A stretch of 64,000 bases of DNA from Virgibacillus oceani (GCF_014638995.1 NZ_BMFR01000001.1:62001-126000); one strand, 5' to 3'; positions 33,937 through 43,912 are shown, numbered from the stretch's first letter. The notes: a model not told the origin generated them from the sequence alone. Numbers and translations: made by a program.

Positions 33937-34316
33937 CACCAACCGCTCCTTTCGTTCCAAGCTATTTATTATAAAACGATATAATTTACAATAATGGTTT
34001 ATCAAAAATTATGTCATATAGGAGTCCTTTACCACCTTAAAATTAAATTTCAAAGAGCATCATCTTTCATCAGATAATAATTTGGGATGTTTATACAAAT
34101 ATGATGGCAGTACATGCAGGGCAAAATCGGCTTAATAAAATTATAATTCACACTACATCTCATACTTTTCCCTCAGTCACTCCACGCATGTTCTGTGTTT
34201 ATTTCTTTCCATTCCTTCACCCATGCTAGTAAATTTTTTGGTCCCAAATTGGCCCCAATTAGCCCCAAAATAATGCATTATCCTGCATTATTTTGCAAAT
34301 TAAACAATAATGAAAA
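33937..34316. other. Gene-free boundary region, possible att remnant
   Basis: No gene in 380 bases. On the minus strand the segment about 34190-34275 reads like the C-terminal tail of an integrase (GANLGPKNLLAWVKEW), and the DNA has the GGTCCCAAATTGGCCCC type of run often seen at integrase ends and attachment sites. An 11-bp perfect dyad, AAAATAATGCA/TGCATTATTTT, lies at 34267-34294. It separates the accessory half from rpsD. Confidence 0.4.
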
Positions 34317-34354
34317 AACCCCTGAGATGTTGATTTAACAACATTTCAAGGGTT
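34317..34354 (-). terminator. rpsD terminator
   Basis: On the minus strand the stem AACCCttGAaATGTTG pairs with CAACATcTCaggGGTT and is followed by TTTTTT, 31 bp after the rpsD stop. Confidence 0.8.
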
Positions 34355-34384
34355 CTTTGTGCATTAACCTGCAAAAAGCGTAGA

Positions 34385-34987
34385 TTAACGAGAGTAGAAT
34401 TCAACAATAAGTGCTTCGTTGATTTCTGCTGGAAGTTCTGAACGTTCCGGGTAACGAGTGTAACTACCTTCTAATTTATCTGCATCGAATGATAGATACT
34501 CAGGTACGAAATTATTTACTTCTAGAGCTTCCTTAATGATATCAAGATTTTGTGATTTTTCACGCAACCCAATTACTTGACCTGGTTTTAGACGGTATGA
34601 CGGGATATCTACGCGTTTTCCATCCACAGTCACATGCCCATGATTTACCAGCTGGCGAGCTTGTCTGCGAGTACGTGCCAGACCAAGTCGGAATACTAGG
34701 TTATCTAAACGTGATTCTAGTAGACCCATGAAGTTTTCACCATGGATACCTTTCATTTTACCCGCTTGATCAAATAGGTTACGGAATTGACGTTCATTCA
34801 ATCCGTACATAAAGCGTAGTTTTTGTTTTTCTTGCTGTTGCAAGCCATATTCAGAAATTTTCTTCCGTTGGTTTGGTCCATGTTGACCAGGAGCGTAAGG
34901 ACGTTTATCCAATTCCTTACCAGTTCCAGTTAATGAAATGCCGAGACGACGTGATTTTTTCCATACTGATCCAGTAAATCGTGCCAT
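34385..34987 (-). CDS. rpsD: 30S ribosomal protein S4
   Basis: A 200-residue S4 protein. The N-terminus ([19 protein letters not shown]) and the S4 RNA-binding domain ([29 protein letters not shown]) are full length and regular. This is the Bacillus form without the Cys4 zinc knuckle at the N-terminus. S4 binds 16S rRNA early in 30S assembly and represses its own mRNA. It is monocistronic, with its own promoter, leader and terminator. It marks the start of the conserved chromosome in this window. Confidence 0.98.
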   Translation of the reverse strand: MARFTGSVWKKSRRLGISLTGTGKELDKRPYAPGQHGPNQRKKISEYGLQQQEKQKLRFMYGLNERQFRNLFDQAGKMKGIHGENFMGLLESRLDNLVFRLGLARTRRQARQLVNHGHVTVDGKRVDIPSYRLKPGQVIGLREKSQNLDIIKEALEVNNFVPEYLSFDADKLEGSYTRYPERSELPAEINEALIVEFYSR

Positions 34988-35177
34988 AAGACATTTCCTC
35001 CTTTATTATTTTATTTGCATAAAATAGAAGACCGTGTTCCTGTCCGCCTGCCCATTTTGTTTTCATGTACCATCGCTCCAGCAGCAGAGAGTTACACGAT
35101 ACACCTCTGATTCAGAGGAACAAAATGATAACAATCGTCGGTTCACATAGGCTACCTTTTTATTTTACACAAAGCAT
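34988..35177 (-). ncRNA. rpsD mRNA leader, probable S4 autoregulatory RNA
   Basis: About 190 nt of transcribed leader contain several complementary segments (for example CCTCTGA with TCAGAGG near 35115-35125), consistent with the structured S4-binding leader described for Bacillus rpsD. The ribosome site AAAGGAGG lies directly before the start. The pseudoknot was not folded here. Confidence 0.6.
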
Positions 35178-35206
35178 AGTATATAATTTTTAGTGCCGGA
35201 AGTCAA
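35178..35206 (-). promoter_or_regulatory. rpsD promoter
   Basis: Read on the minus strand, TTGACT (35206-35201) and TATACT (35183-35178) are 17 bp apart, a strong SigA promoter. Confidence 0.8.
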
Positions 35207-35362
35207 CACATAGCTTACTTAAAATGATTATTATATTTTTTCCGTTTGATTTAATAGGAAAAATTGATTACATCCTATATAATATAGTTATAACTCGAAA
35301 AATTCTAAAAATCATTACATAGCAAAAACAGATTTCATATTTCCTCTTGAGAGGTGTATTTG

Positions 35363-37237
35363 ATGGTAAGCAAGAACCAATTAATAGGTAAATTAAAATG
35401 TATCCTTTTTGATTTAATTTCAGATGCAGTAAATTGTTCTTATGATGAACTTCTTTTTCGGCTTGAAAATCAGATAAAAGATATACTTCAAACTAAACAA
35501 GCTTCATTTTACATTTATAATAATTGGAGTAAAACCTATGAATTAAAAATAAATCGACATAACAGCGCCGATGAAACCACTTCTCAATTTATCAATCAAA
35601 CTACGTCTATTTTGACAAAAGATATAATAGTGCATAAGACTATTAACTTCTCAGAAACGTATATAGTCCCGCTATTTTTTCATAATAAACCTGCTGGATT
35701 TTTATTAATTGCAGTTGACAGGAATTTAGCGGATGAGTTAATGAATACATTAAAATGCGAAATAGAACGGTTTTTAAATATAGTTCATTATTATCAAATC
35801 AGCAAGGAAAAAGAAAGGAAAAATAAGTTTCTATATAATCTGACCTCTCGTTTTTATTCGACTATGATTAAAAACGATATCCTGGCAGAAACAACGAAGG
35901 CACTCCGAAAGCAGTATCCGGCATTTACATTCTATATTCTGCTATCACAGGATTTTAAAGCCGATAGTACCCTGCCGTTGAAAGAAATTGAATATAGTGA
36001 TGATGCGACAAAACGTGTAAGCACACAAGCGTTTATTACTGGTGATGTGCAGCTTGAAGATCGAATGAAGGAAAGAAAATCATGCTTGTATGCACCGTTA
36101 AAAGGGAGACAGGGTGTATATGGCGTGATTCAAATTGTGGCACCACGAACAGAGTTTCCCCAGCAAGAGATTGATTTTATTACTGAAATTGCCAATGTAG
36201 TTGGGAAGGCAATAGAAAATGCGACATTATATCAACAATCTAGGCATCTAATTAAAGATCTAAAAAGAATCAATGATGCTACACATCAATTGAATTCAAA
36301 TTTAAAAATTTCTGAAATAACAGAAGTCGTCCGGCGGCAAATAATGGATACATGTAATGCCAAACAGGTTGGATTTATTTATAGCAACGAAGAGTCTGAT
36401 AAATTATTTGATGTTTTATCGGGTAGTACGGATTATTTTTATACGGAACAGGGACAAGCCTTTACGGAATATCTATTAAACAGAATGAATACAAACAAGG
36501 AAGCGATTTTTTCAGGGGATTTTTCAAATAATTTTAATGGGCTTCCGTACAGTTCTGTTATGGCAATACCAATGCTGCAATCTGGGAAAGTTCACGGTGT
36601 GATTACAATCATGCATGATGAATCATATTTCTTCTCCTTTGGAAATTTTAAATTAATGCAATCATTAATTCAGCATTCTACACTGGCCCTAACCAATTCA
36701 ATATTAAAGGAGAAATTGGAAAATGCCGTTATAAAAGACTATTTAACAAAGCTGTATTCACGCAAGTATTTAGATGAAAAAATACAACTTCATATGGAAA
36801 CAGATGAAAAGGGTACCTTGATTTTATTTGATATTGACGATTTTAAAACTGTTAATGATACATACGGACATCATGTTGGGGATGAGGTAATTAGGCAGGT
36901 TGCGGGAATTATTTCACTTCATTTAGGACAAAACGATATACCTGCACGATGGGGAGGAGAGGAATTGGCCATATACCTTCCAGAAGCATCGATGGATGAC
37001 GGGGTATATTTGGCTGGGCAGATTAGAAAGCAGGTGGAAAGTTTTACTGACCCGATGATAACACTTTCGTGTGGTGTATCTACGTGGTTTGACAAAACAA
37101 TTGATTCCGTAAAAAATGTTTTTATAAGAGCGGATAAGGCATTATATGAAGCAAAAAAAATGGGAAAAAATTGTGTTGTGAAAGGGGATAGCCATTTAAA
37201 GTTTTCACCGAGTGAAAGGGAGGTTCCTAATAATTAG
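35363..37237 (+). CDS. dgcP: Diguanylate cyclase, multi-GAF (DgcP)
   Basis: A 624-residue protein with tandem GAF-type sensory domains (about 1-145, 160-290 and 300-450) and a C-terminal GGDEF domain (about 460-615). The active site is GGEEL (RWGGEELAIYLP), and the domain also has LILFDIDDFKTVNDTYGH, so cyclase activity is expected. It makes cyclic di-GMP, which controls motility and matrix in Bacillus. The neighbours (rpsD, ytsP) match B. subtilis dgcP (ytrP). The start is ATG 35363 behind GAGAGGTG. No I-site RxxD is obvious. Confidence 0.88.
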   Translation: MVSKNQLIGKLKCILFDLISDAVNCSYDELLFRLENQIKDILQTKQASFYIYNNWSKTYELKINRHNSADETTSQFINQTTSILTKDIIVHKTINFSETYIVPLFFHNKPAGFLLIAVDRNLADELMNTLKCEIERFLNIVHYYQISKEKERKNKFLYNLTSRFYSTMIKNDILAETTKALRKQYPAFTFYILLSQDFKADSTLPLKEIEYSDDATKRVSTQAFITGDVQLEDRMKERKSCLYAPLKGRQGVYGVIQIVAPRTEFPQQEIDFITEIANVVGKAIENATLYQQSRHLIKDLKRINDATHQLNSNLKISEITEVVRRQIMDTCNAKQVGFIYSNEESDKLFDVLSGSTDYFYTEQGQAFTEYLLNRMNTNKEAIFSGDFSNNFNGLPYSSVMAIPMLQSGKVHGVITIMHDESYFFSFGNFKLMQSLIQHSTLALTNSILKEKLENAVIKDYLTKLYSRKYLDEKIQLHMETDEKGTLILFDIDDFKTVNDTYGHHVGDEVIRQVAGIISLHLGQNDIPARWGGEELAIYLPEASMDDGVYLAGQIRKQVESFTDPMITLSCGVSTWFDKTIDSVKNVFIRADKALYEAKKMGKNCVVKGDSHLKFSPSEREVPNN

Positions 37238-37297
37238 AAGTTAATCGGAAAGCCAGGGAAAAACGCTTCCCGGGCTTTTCGATTGAAATAGTTTATA

Positions 37298-37780
37298 TCA
37301 GCATAAATAGCCTTCAACAATTTTAGCAAATTTTTCAATGTAGTGCTGATCTGTTTCATCAAATCGATTTGTAATAGGGCTATCGATATCCAGTACGCCA
37401 TAAATTTCGTTGTTAACAACAAGCGGAACAACAATTTCTGACCTGCTAGCCCCGTCACAAGCTATATGTCCGCTGAATTGCGTGACATCTGCAACCCGCT
37501 GTGTTTCTCGTTCCTTAATAGCAGTTCCGCATACACCTTTTCCAAAAGGAATTCGAATACATGCAGGCAATCCTTGAAATGGTCCAAGAACTAATTCATT
37601 TTCCTTCCACAGGTAAAATCCAACCCAATTTACCTCGTCCAGGAATTGATTTAATAATGCAGTTGCATTGGATAAAATTGCGATTGAATCTTTTTCACCT
37701 TCAGATAAAGCTTCAAGCTGTTTTAATATTAATTCGTAGTCCTTTTCTTTATTTCCGGAATAATCTTTAACTTGAAACAT
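37298..37780 (-). CDS. ytsP: Free methionine-R-sulfoxide reductase, GAF type
   Basis: A 160-residue single GAF domain of the fRMsr family. The catalytic cysteines are seen in PACIRIPFGKGVCG and GHIACDGASRSEI, and the tail LDIDSPITNRFDETD is typical. It reduces free L-methionine-(R)-S-oxide using thioredoxin, so it helps under oxidative stress. The start is ATG 37780 rather than the one six bases upstream, because the AGGA site is then 7 nt away. It is convergent with dgcP, as in B. subtilis. Confidence 0.9.
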   Translation of the reverse strand: MFQVKDYSGNKEKDYELILKQLEALSEGEKDSIAILSNATALLNQFLDEVNWVGFYLWKENELVLGPFQGLPACIRIPFGKGVCGTAIKERETQRVADVTQFSGHIACDGASRSEIVVPLVVNNEIYGVLDIDSPITNRFDETDQHYIEKFAKIVEGYLC

Positions 37781-37894
37781 ATACATTTCCTTTCAATTGG
37801 TAAATTTCGACAATTACATGCATTAATTGTCGATAAGTAATTGCAGGATAATTGCCTGCTTTGTCGTATTTGTGAAATAAGGAGTTGAAAAACC

Positions 37895-38494
37895 ATGAAA
37901 AATAACCCGTCAAAACTAAAGGTAATGGATGCCGCTTCTGCTTTATTTTTTCAAAAAGGATTCCATGGCACATCAGTACGTGATATTGCTGAGAAGGCAG
38001 CAGTAAACGTTTCGTTGATCAGCTATTATTTTAATAGTAAACAAGGTTTATTAGAATACGGAGTAACACAATTTTACGAAACGTACTTAAAAGCAATGGA
38101 AGAAACATTGCGGCAATCCGAGAATGATACTGAGTTGGAAAGATTAAAAAAATTAATAAACACCATTATACAGTACAAACAAATGAATCATCAATTTTCT
38201 TGTTTCATTCATCGGGAATTATCACTTGATTCCGTTTTTGTACGAGAAATGGCTGTTACATACATTGCGAAAGAAAATTACTACATCCGAGAAACCTTTT
38301 ACGCTATTTTGAAACCGCAAAAACAGATCTCGGACCGTGACTTCTTACTTATGCAACTTAAAGGAATGCTTATTACACCATATGTACTACAGAATGAATG
38401 GAAAAATCAGGTTATAGGAGAAAACTCGCATCAGCTGTTTGTAAAAAAGTATGTTCAATCCATTAATAAATGGTTAGATTTTATTGTTAATTAA
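37895..38494 (+). CDS. refZ: TetR-family forespore chromosome-capture protein RefZ
   Basis: A 199-residue TetR-type protein. The DNA-binding helix-turn-helix is at about residues 25-48 (VRDIAEKAAVNVSLISYYF), followed by a helical dimerisation domain. In B. subtilis RefZ (YttP) binds palindromes around the origin-proximal chromosome and modulates FtsZ at the onset of sporulation. The assignment rests on the N-terminal sequence and on synteny (ytsP-refZ-ezrA). A short hairpin with a T-run follows. Confidence 0.85.
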   Translation: MKNNPSKLKVMDAASALFFQKGFHGTSVRDIAEKAAVNVSLISYYFNSKQGLLEYGVTQFYETYLKAMEETLRQSENDTELERLKKLINTIIQYKQMNHQFSCFIHRELSLDSVFVREMAVTYIAKENYYIRETFYAILKPQKQISDRDFLLMQLKGMLITPYVLQNEWKNQVIGENSHQLFVKKYVQSINKWLDFIVN

Positions 38495-38500
38495 CAAGTA

Positions 38501-38523
38501 GGTTGCATTTGGCGACCCTTTTT
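38501..38523 (+). terminator. Terminator after refZ
   Basis: GGTTGC pairs with GCGACC (one G-U) and is followed by CTTTTTTAAAA, seven bases after the refZ stop. Confidence 0.6.
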
Positions 38524-38720
38524 TAAAATCCAATAAAAAAATTTGTCAAATCGTTAATTTATTTGATTTTTTTTAGCAAAAATTGTTGTTTACGTGGTAT
38601 CATTAGTATAATAATAACTGAAATGACGGATTTAAATTCATTTTTTTATGGATACCTGTTTTCGAAAGAGTATATTGGTAAATCATCCTCTTACACAGGA
38701 ATAGAGTTAGGAGGCATTAT

Positions 38721-40412
38721 ATGGCATATTTCATTGGAATTGTACTTGTAATTATAGCATTGATCATTGTTGGCCTTATTTTGCGAAAGCGGATATATGA
38801 TGTTGTAGATCGGCTGGAAAGCTGGAAAATGGATATTATGAATCGAAATGTAGCATCGCAGATATCCAGAATAAAAAGTCTGAATTTGTCTGGGGAAACA
38901 CAGGAAAAGTTTGAAACCTGGAAGGACCGCTGGGAATATATTGTGACAAGGGAACTGCCAGATATCGAGGAAGAATTATTTGATGCTGAAGAAGCAGCCG
39001 ATCGTTATCGTTTCCAAACTGCTAAAAAAATATTGCGGAAAACCGAACAGATATTGCAATCGATTGAAAAAGATATTGAAAAAATGCTGGTAGAGTTAGA
39101 ACAGCTGCTGGAATCGGAGGAATCAAGCCGTATTGAAATCGAGCAAATACAGCCAGAAATTAAGCTGCTGCGGAAGAAGTTGTCTCAGAGTCGCTATCAA
39201 TATGGCAAAGCAGAAGTACGTTTTGAGGTTGAAATTGACGAACTTGAGGATAAGCTTGCTGAGTATCATACGTTAACACATTCTGGTGATTATTTTGATG
39301 CACAGAAGGTTGTTGATGAATTGAAAGTGAATCTAGAATTACTTCAACAGCAGCTCGATGAATTTCCGGCCATATTGAAAGCATGTAAACATGATTTACC
39401 AGCCCAGCTTGATGATTTATTTGCTGGGTTGAAAGGGATGAAAGAAGATGGCTACCGTGTTGAACATCTAGGCTTTGAAAAAGAAATACATAATTATCAT
39501 CAACGTTTGCTTGATTGTGTTAATTCTTTGGAGAAAGGAAATACGTCGGACTCCAAGCCAATTATTTCTGAAGCTGAAGAAAGAATTAAAGAAATGTACC
39601 AACTTCTGGAGAAAGAAGCAATTGCAAAAAGCTATATGGAAACAAAAACACCAAGATACCGCCATTTGCTGGATGAATTAGGCGCAAACTTTGATGAAAC
39701 AAAAGCAGAAGTAGAACAATTGAAACAAGCATATTATTTTGAAGATAGCGATATGGAAAAATATTTGTCACTAGAAAAGACCATTTCACAGCTAAGAAAG
39801 CAATTCGAGGAACTCTCAGACGATATGGATAATGAGGATATGGCACATTCTGATTTACGTGTGATATTAGAAGATGGATTTCAGCAAATAGAAGATTTAC
39901 AGCAAGAACATGAAGAATTTAAAAAGCTTGTTCATAATTTACGCAAAGATGAGCTGGAAGCAAAAGAAAAATTAGCCGAAATGAAAAATCTGCTTTATAG
40001 AACCATGAAAAAATTAAACAAAAGCAACATTCCGGGTGTTCCAAATTATATATGGGATATGTCTGAGGTGGCAAACGAAAAAAATGTCCGTGTTTTAAGA
40101 GCATTGGAAAAGCAGCCATTGGACATTTCGGAAGTGCAAATCGCTTTATCTGAAGCGCAAATTTCTGTAGATGATGCTATAGAAAAAACAGAAATGATGC
40201 TTGATCAGGCTTATTTAACAGAACAGGTAATTCAATATGCGAATAGATATCGTAGTATGTACCCATTGCTTGCGGCCAAATTAGCTGAGTCGGAAAGTTT
40301 ATTTAGATCATATGAATATGAAACTGCCCTTGAACATGCCGCAAAAGCATTAGAAGAGATAGAGCCTGGAGCATTAAAACGTATTGAAGAAAATCAAGAG
40401 GTTATGAGTTAA
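38721..40412 (+). CDS. ezrA: Septation ring formation regulator EzrA
   Basis: A 563-residue protein with one N-terminal membrane helix (residues 3-21), a short basic stretch, and a long coiled-coil cytoplasmic domain made of spectrin-like repeats. EzrA regulates FtsZ ring formation and links division to cell-wall synthesis. Length and topology match the family. It starts behind AGGAGG. In B. subtilis hisJ lies between refZ and ezrA; it is absent here. Confidence 0.95.
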   Translation: MAYFIGIVLVIIALIIVGLILRKRIYDVVDRLESWKMDIMNRNVASQISRIKSLNLSGETQEKFETWKDRWEYIVTRELPDIEEELFDAEEAADRYRFQTAKKILRKTEQILQSIEKDIEKMLVELEQLLESEESSRIEIEQIQPEIKLLRKKLSQSRYQYGKAEVRFEVEIDELEDKLAEYHTLTHSGDYFDAQKVVDELKVNLELLQQQLDEFPAILKACKHDLPAQLDDLFAGLKGMKEDGYRVEHLGFEKEIHNYHQRLLDCVNSLEKGNTSDSKPIISEAEERIKEMYQLLEKEAIAKSYMETKTPRYRHLLDELGANFDETKAEVEQLKQAYYFEDSDMEKYLSLEKTISQLRKQFEELSDDMDNEDMAHSDLRVILEDGFQQIEDLQQEHEEFKKLVHNLRKDELEAKEKLAEMKNLLYRTMKKLNKSNIPGVPNYIWDMSEVANEKNVRVLRALEKQPLDISEVQIALSEAQISVDDAIEKTEMMLDQAYLTEQVIQYANRYRSMYPLLAAKLAESESLFRSYEYETALEHAAKALEEIEPGALKRIEENQEVMS

Positions 40413-40852
40413 GATGTTATAATGGAAATTAGTATAATCATAGATGTGGTTGTTTGTTGGGATTATAGACATTCGTGATTACATTTTTATTTTTACAGTG
40501 GGAAGATGCGTCATTATTTGAAGCATACAGATATTCAAAGACGAGTGTTAATGAAGAAAATTTTCAAGCAATTTGTTAAGATGATTGAAAAGAACCAAAT
40601 TATTGATAATACCCGTTTTACGATGAAGGGAAATATTTCCATTGACTTTATATTTGCTTTGTAGAGCAAAGAATAGGCGAAAGGCTGTCTTATGCAAAGA
40701 ATATTATGATATTCTTTTCCTAAGTCAGCCTTGATTGTTTTAAACTTCAGGCTATTTTTTTAAACATTATGGTTTTTAGCTACATTGTTTCCGTAGACTG
40801 CGACGTAAATACTTGTGGTGATTTCGCTTCATTTTGGATGCTCTTTGGTCCC

Positions 40853-40968
40853 GCAGCCCGTATACACTACGCTTTCCGTGGGCGGCTGGTGAGCCTCCTC
40901 ACGCTGACGCGCTCCGGGGTCTCACCGATGCCTCATCTCCCACAGGAGTCTCCGTGTATACGGGCTGC
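40853..40968. repeat. GC-rich palindromic repeat 1
   Basis: A 15-bp perfect stem (40853-40867 with 40954-40968) encloses an inner GC-rich part with GTGGGCGGCTGGTGAGCCTC and GGGGTCTCACC. This layout matches repeats dispersed in Bacillaceae genomes. It stands out sharply from the AT-rich surroundings. Confidence 0.7.
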
Positions 40969-40999
40969 TAGTAAGTGTATTTATAACGTAATCATGATT

Positions 41000-41049
41000 T
41001 CTTAAAGATATTATAGATACTTTATCTTAAAGATATTATAGATACTTTA
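41000..41049. repeat. 25-bp tandem duplication
   Basis: The 25-nt unit TCTTAAAGATATTATAGATA+CTTTA occurs twice in direct succession without a mismatch. Confidence 0.85.
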
Positions 41050-41104
41050 TATTTAATAATTACAATCTATGCATGTACCGACATATATTAATTCCACTTC
41101 ACTA

Positions 41105-41153
41105 GTCCGGGATCGCTGCCCGCGGAAAGCATCCGTCCGCAGCGATCCCGGAC
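41105..41153. repeat. GC-rich palindromic repeat 2
   Basis: GTCCGGGATCGCTGC pairs perfectly with GCAGCGATCCCGGAC over 15 bp around a GC-rich loop (CCGCGGAAAGCATCCG). It may be a short relative of repeat 1 and lies 88 bp before the cysteine desulfurase gene. Confidence 0.7.
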
Positions 41154-41240
41154 GGCGACCCGAGAATATTACGTCGCATTTTACGTCTTTTGAGAAAAAC
41201 AGCCAAATTTTAAGTAATACATCAAGAGAGGATTTAACAA

Positions 41241-42383
41241 ATGATATATTTAGATAACAGTGCAACAACAAAACCGCATCCTTCCGTACTTAAAAGCTTT
41301 CAGCAGGTTTCAGAATCCTTTTTTGCTAACCCTTCCTCTATCCATCAACTTGGGGGAGAAGCAGAAAAGCTATTGTTTAAAGCGAAAGAACAAGCTGCTG
41401 AACTTTTACATGTGAATACCAATGAGATTATTTTTACATCTGGCGGAACCGAGGGGAATAATATGGCAATAAAAGGAATCGCATTTGAACACCAAGCGCG
41501 GGGAAAGCATATTATCACTTCCCAGATTGAGCATCCATCTGTAATGGAAGCATGTATGGCTTTGGAAAAATTAGGATTCACCATAACCTATTTACCTGTT
41601 GATGAAAAAGGAGTAATCTCAATAGAGGATTTAAAACATGCCATTCAAAATGACACCATCTTAATTAGTATAATGCATGTGAATAATGAAATTGGCTCCA
41701 TACAGCCAATTGAAGAAATAGGAGAAATTGCGAAAAAGCATCCGAAACTCTTTTTCCATGTTGACCATGTTCAAGGAGTGGGGAAAGTCCCGTTAAAACT
41801 AAATAATTGCGGTATCGATCTATGTACTATTTCGGGGCATAAAATACATGGTCTTAAAGGTACGGGTATTTTGTACGTTAACAATCGTACAAAGCTTTTT
41901 CCTTTATTTCATGGTGGAAGTCAGGAGCAGGCAATTCGATCAGGTACAGAAAACTTGGCAGGATCTGTAGCAATAGTTAAAGCACTTAGATTAATCAAGG
42001 AGCGTCATGCTAATGAAAGAAGCAATCTTGCTGAAGTACACCGTTACCTGCGGGAGGAATTACAGCATATAGATGGGATAATCATCAATACCCCCGAAAA
42101 ACCTGCAGCACCACATATTATAAATTTCTCGGTTCCTGGTTTAAAACCAGAAGTTATTATTCATATGCTTGGTGAAAAAAAGATATTTATCTCAACCAAG
42201 TCCGCTTGTTCGTCTAAACAAAAAGATGAAAGCAGAATATTAGCAGCATGTGGATTATCTAAAGAACGAACAATATCTGCGTTACGAATAAGTCTTTCTT
42301 ATGACACGACCAGGAAAGAAATTGAGGCTTTTGTACAAGAGCTGGAAAGCGCAGTAAACCAATTAAAAGAAGTTATGGAGTAG
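41241..42383 (+). CDS. nifZ: Cysteine desulfurase (NifS/IscS type, NifZ)
   Basis: A 380-residue PLP enzyme of class V aminotransferase fold. The PLP lysine is K201 (SGHKIHG), the cofactor-stacking region is SGGTEGNN, and the catalytic Cys is C323 (STKSACSSK). It takes sulfur from cysteine as a persulfide and passes it to ThiI, encoded 6 nt downstream, for 4-thiouridine in tRNA. In B. subtilis the equivalent pair is nifZ-thiI. The start has a GAGAGGA site. Confidence 0.92.
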   Translation: MIYLDNSATTKPHPSVLKSFQQVSESFFANPSSIHQLGGEAEKLLFKAKEQAAELLHVNTNEIIFTSGGTEGNNMAIKGIAFEHQARGKHIITSQIEHPSVMEACMALEKLGFTITYLPVDEKGVISIEDLKHAIQNDTILISIMHVNNEIGSIQPIEEIGEIAKKHPKLFFHVDHVQGVGKVPLKLNNCGIDLCTISGHKIHGLKGTGILYVNNRTKLFPLFHGGSQEQAIRSGTENLAGSVAIVKALRLIKERHANERSNLAEVHRYLREELQHIDGIIINTPEKPAAPHIINFSVPGLKPEVIIHMLGEKKIFISTKSACSSKQKDESRILAACGLSKERTISALRISLSYDTTRKEIEAFVQELESAVNQLKEVME

Positions 42384-42389
42384 ATACTA

Positions 42390-43592
42390 ATGCAATATGA
42401 TCACATTTTAATCCGTTATGGTGAGATGGCGTTAAAAGGTAAAAATATTAAAAAGTTTATTGTAAAATTACAAGAAAATATTCGGCATAAGCTAAAGGAT
42501 TTTCCAGATGTTAAAGTTAAACGTACACAAGGCAGGATGTTTGTTTTGTTACATGGACAAAACCCCGAGCCTATACTGGAAAGATGCAAGGATATCTTTG
42601 GAATTCAAAGTCTAAGTTTGGCAATTAAGGTCGGGAACGATGAAGATAAGATTAAAGAAGCGGCATTATTTGCATTGAACAGTAGTGAAAAAGTAAAGAC
42701 ATTTAAAGTCTCGGTTAAACGAATTAATAAAGATTTCCCAGTTCGATCACAGGAAATGAATCGGTTAGTAGGCGGGCATCTGTTAATTAATACGGAGGGA
42801 TTTACTGTAGATGTTCATAACCCTGATCTTGAAGTGAAAATAGAAATCAGGAATGAAGCTACCTATATAACTTCTAGTGTAATTGCAGGATCAGGCGGAT
42901 TACCTGTTGGAACATCCGGAAAATCCTTGCTATTACTATCAGGAGGTATTGATAGCCCAGTGGCAGGATATTTAGCAATGAAACGTGGTGTTGAAATTGA
43001 AGCTATTCACTTCCATTCACCTCCATTTACAAGTGAGAGAGCAAAACAAAAGGTATTGGATTTAGCACAAAAATTAACAAGGTATGGGAATAGCGTAAAC
43101 GTTCATCTTGTTCCATTTACTAAACTGCAGCAGCAAATTTTTAAAGATATTCCTGATGGGTATGCGATGACTGTTATGCGTCGGATGATGCTGCGGATTA
43201 GTGAAGCAGTTTGCCGAAATGAAAATATATTGTCCATGACAAATGGAGAAAGTCTTGGACAAGTTGCCAGCCAAACAATGGAAAGTATGAATGTAATTAA
43301 TGAAGTTACCAACTACCCTCTTATTCGCCCATTAGTTGCAATGGACAAAAATGACATTATTAAAGTTTCGCGAAAAATAAACACGTATGACATCTCAATT
43401 CGTCCATATGAGGATTGTTGTACAATATTTGTTCCAAAATCACCAAAAACGAAACCTAAGAGGGATAAGGTAAATTACTTTGAATCCCAAGCAGATTATA
43501 CCGATTTACTTCAAGAAGCAATTGAAGGAATTGAAGTTGTCACCTTAACAGATCAAAATGAGAAAGAAAACGATTTTAATGATTTACTGTAA
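42390..43592 (+). CDS. thiI: tRNA 4-thiouridine synthase ThiI
   Basis: A 400-residue protein with an N-terminal ferredoxin-like/THUMP domain (about 60-165) and a C-terminal PP-loop ATP pyrophosphatase domain (LLLLSGGIDSPVAGYLAMKRG). The catalytic Cys is in YEDCCTIFVPKSP. There is no rhodanese extension, as is normal in Bacilli. It adenylates U8 of tRNA and adds sulfur from the desulfurase encoded upstream, making s4U. Confidence 0.95.
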   Translation: MQYDHILIRYGEMALKGKNIKKFIVKLQENIRHKLKDFPDVKVKRTQGRMFVLLHGQNPEPILERCKDIFGIQSLSLAIKVGNDEDKIKEAALFALNSSEKVKTFKVSVKRINKDFPVRSQEMNRLVGGHLLINTEGFTVDVHNPDLEVKIEIRNEATYITSSVIAGSGGLPVGTSGKSLLLLSGGIDSPVAGYLAMKRGVEIEAIHFHSPPFTSERAKQKVLDLAQKLTRYGNSVNVHLVPFTKLQQQIFKDIPDGYAMTVMRRMMLRISEAVCRNENILSMTNGESLGQVASQTMESMNVINEVTNYPLIRPLVAMDKNDIIKVSRKINTYDISIRPYEDCCTIFVPKSPKTKPKRDKVNYFESQADYTDLLQEAIEGIEVVTLTDQNEKENDFNDLL

Positions 43593-43684
43593 TCTGGTCT
43601 AACTAACAACAACTACCAATTTGTTGCATGTATTGTTTATCTCCTTGTTACACATTCTATAAGTACCAAGGAGGTGAGAACATC

Positions 43685-43885
43685 ATGGCTTCTAATAATT
43701 CAAATCAATTAGTAGTGCCTGGTGCACAACAAGCATTAGATCAAATGAAAATGGAGATCGCGCAAGAATTTGGCGTACAACTTGGTGCTGATACAACTTC
43801 TCGTGCAAACGGGTCTGTTGGTGGAGAAATCACAAAACGTTTAGTGCGTACTGCACAACAACAATTTGGTGGTACTCAACAATAA
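43685..43885 (+). CDS. Alpha/beta-type small acid-soluble spore protein
   Basis: A 66-residue SASP. The germination-protease site region [17 protein letters not shown] and the [12 protein letters not shown] motif are both conserved. It coats and protects spore DNA and is degraded by GPR on germination. The start ATG 43685 follows AAGGAGGTGAG; longer frames lack a site. SASP genes are normally transcribed by SigG in the forespore. A terminator follows. Confidence 0.96.
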   Translation: MASNNSNQLVVPGAQQALDQMKMEIAQEFGVQLGADTTSRANGSVGGEITKRLVRTAQQQFGGTQQ

Positions 43886-43912
43886 CAATTAAAATATTCA
43901 ACTGGCTTAAAC

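Larger units (their letters stand above)
40413..41240. other. Repeat-rich intergenic region
   Basis: About 830 bases without a supported gene. A short frame around 40500-40665 ending FIFAL may be a remnant. An imperfect hairpin at about 40683-40733 (AAGGCTG with CAGCCTT) fits a terminator. Then come two GC-rich palindromic repeats and a 25-nt tandem duplication. The open frames over the palindromes are composition artefacts. Confidence 0.6.

Noticed and set aside
40769..41257. Open frames of 62-78 codons over the GC-rich palindromes
   Set aside because: They owe their length to GC-rich inverted repeats, lack ribosome sites, and the two strands mirror each other.
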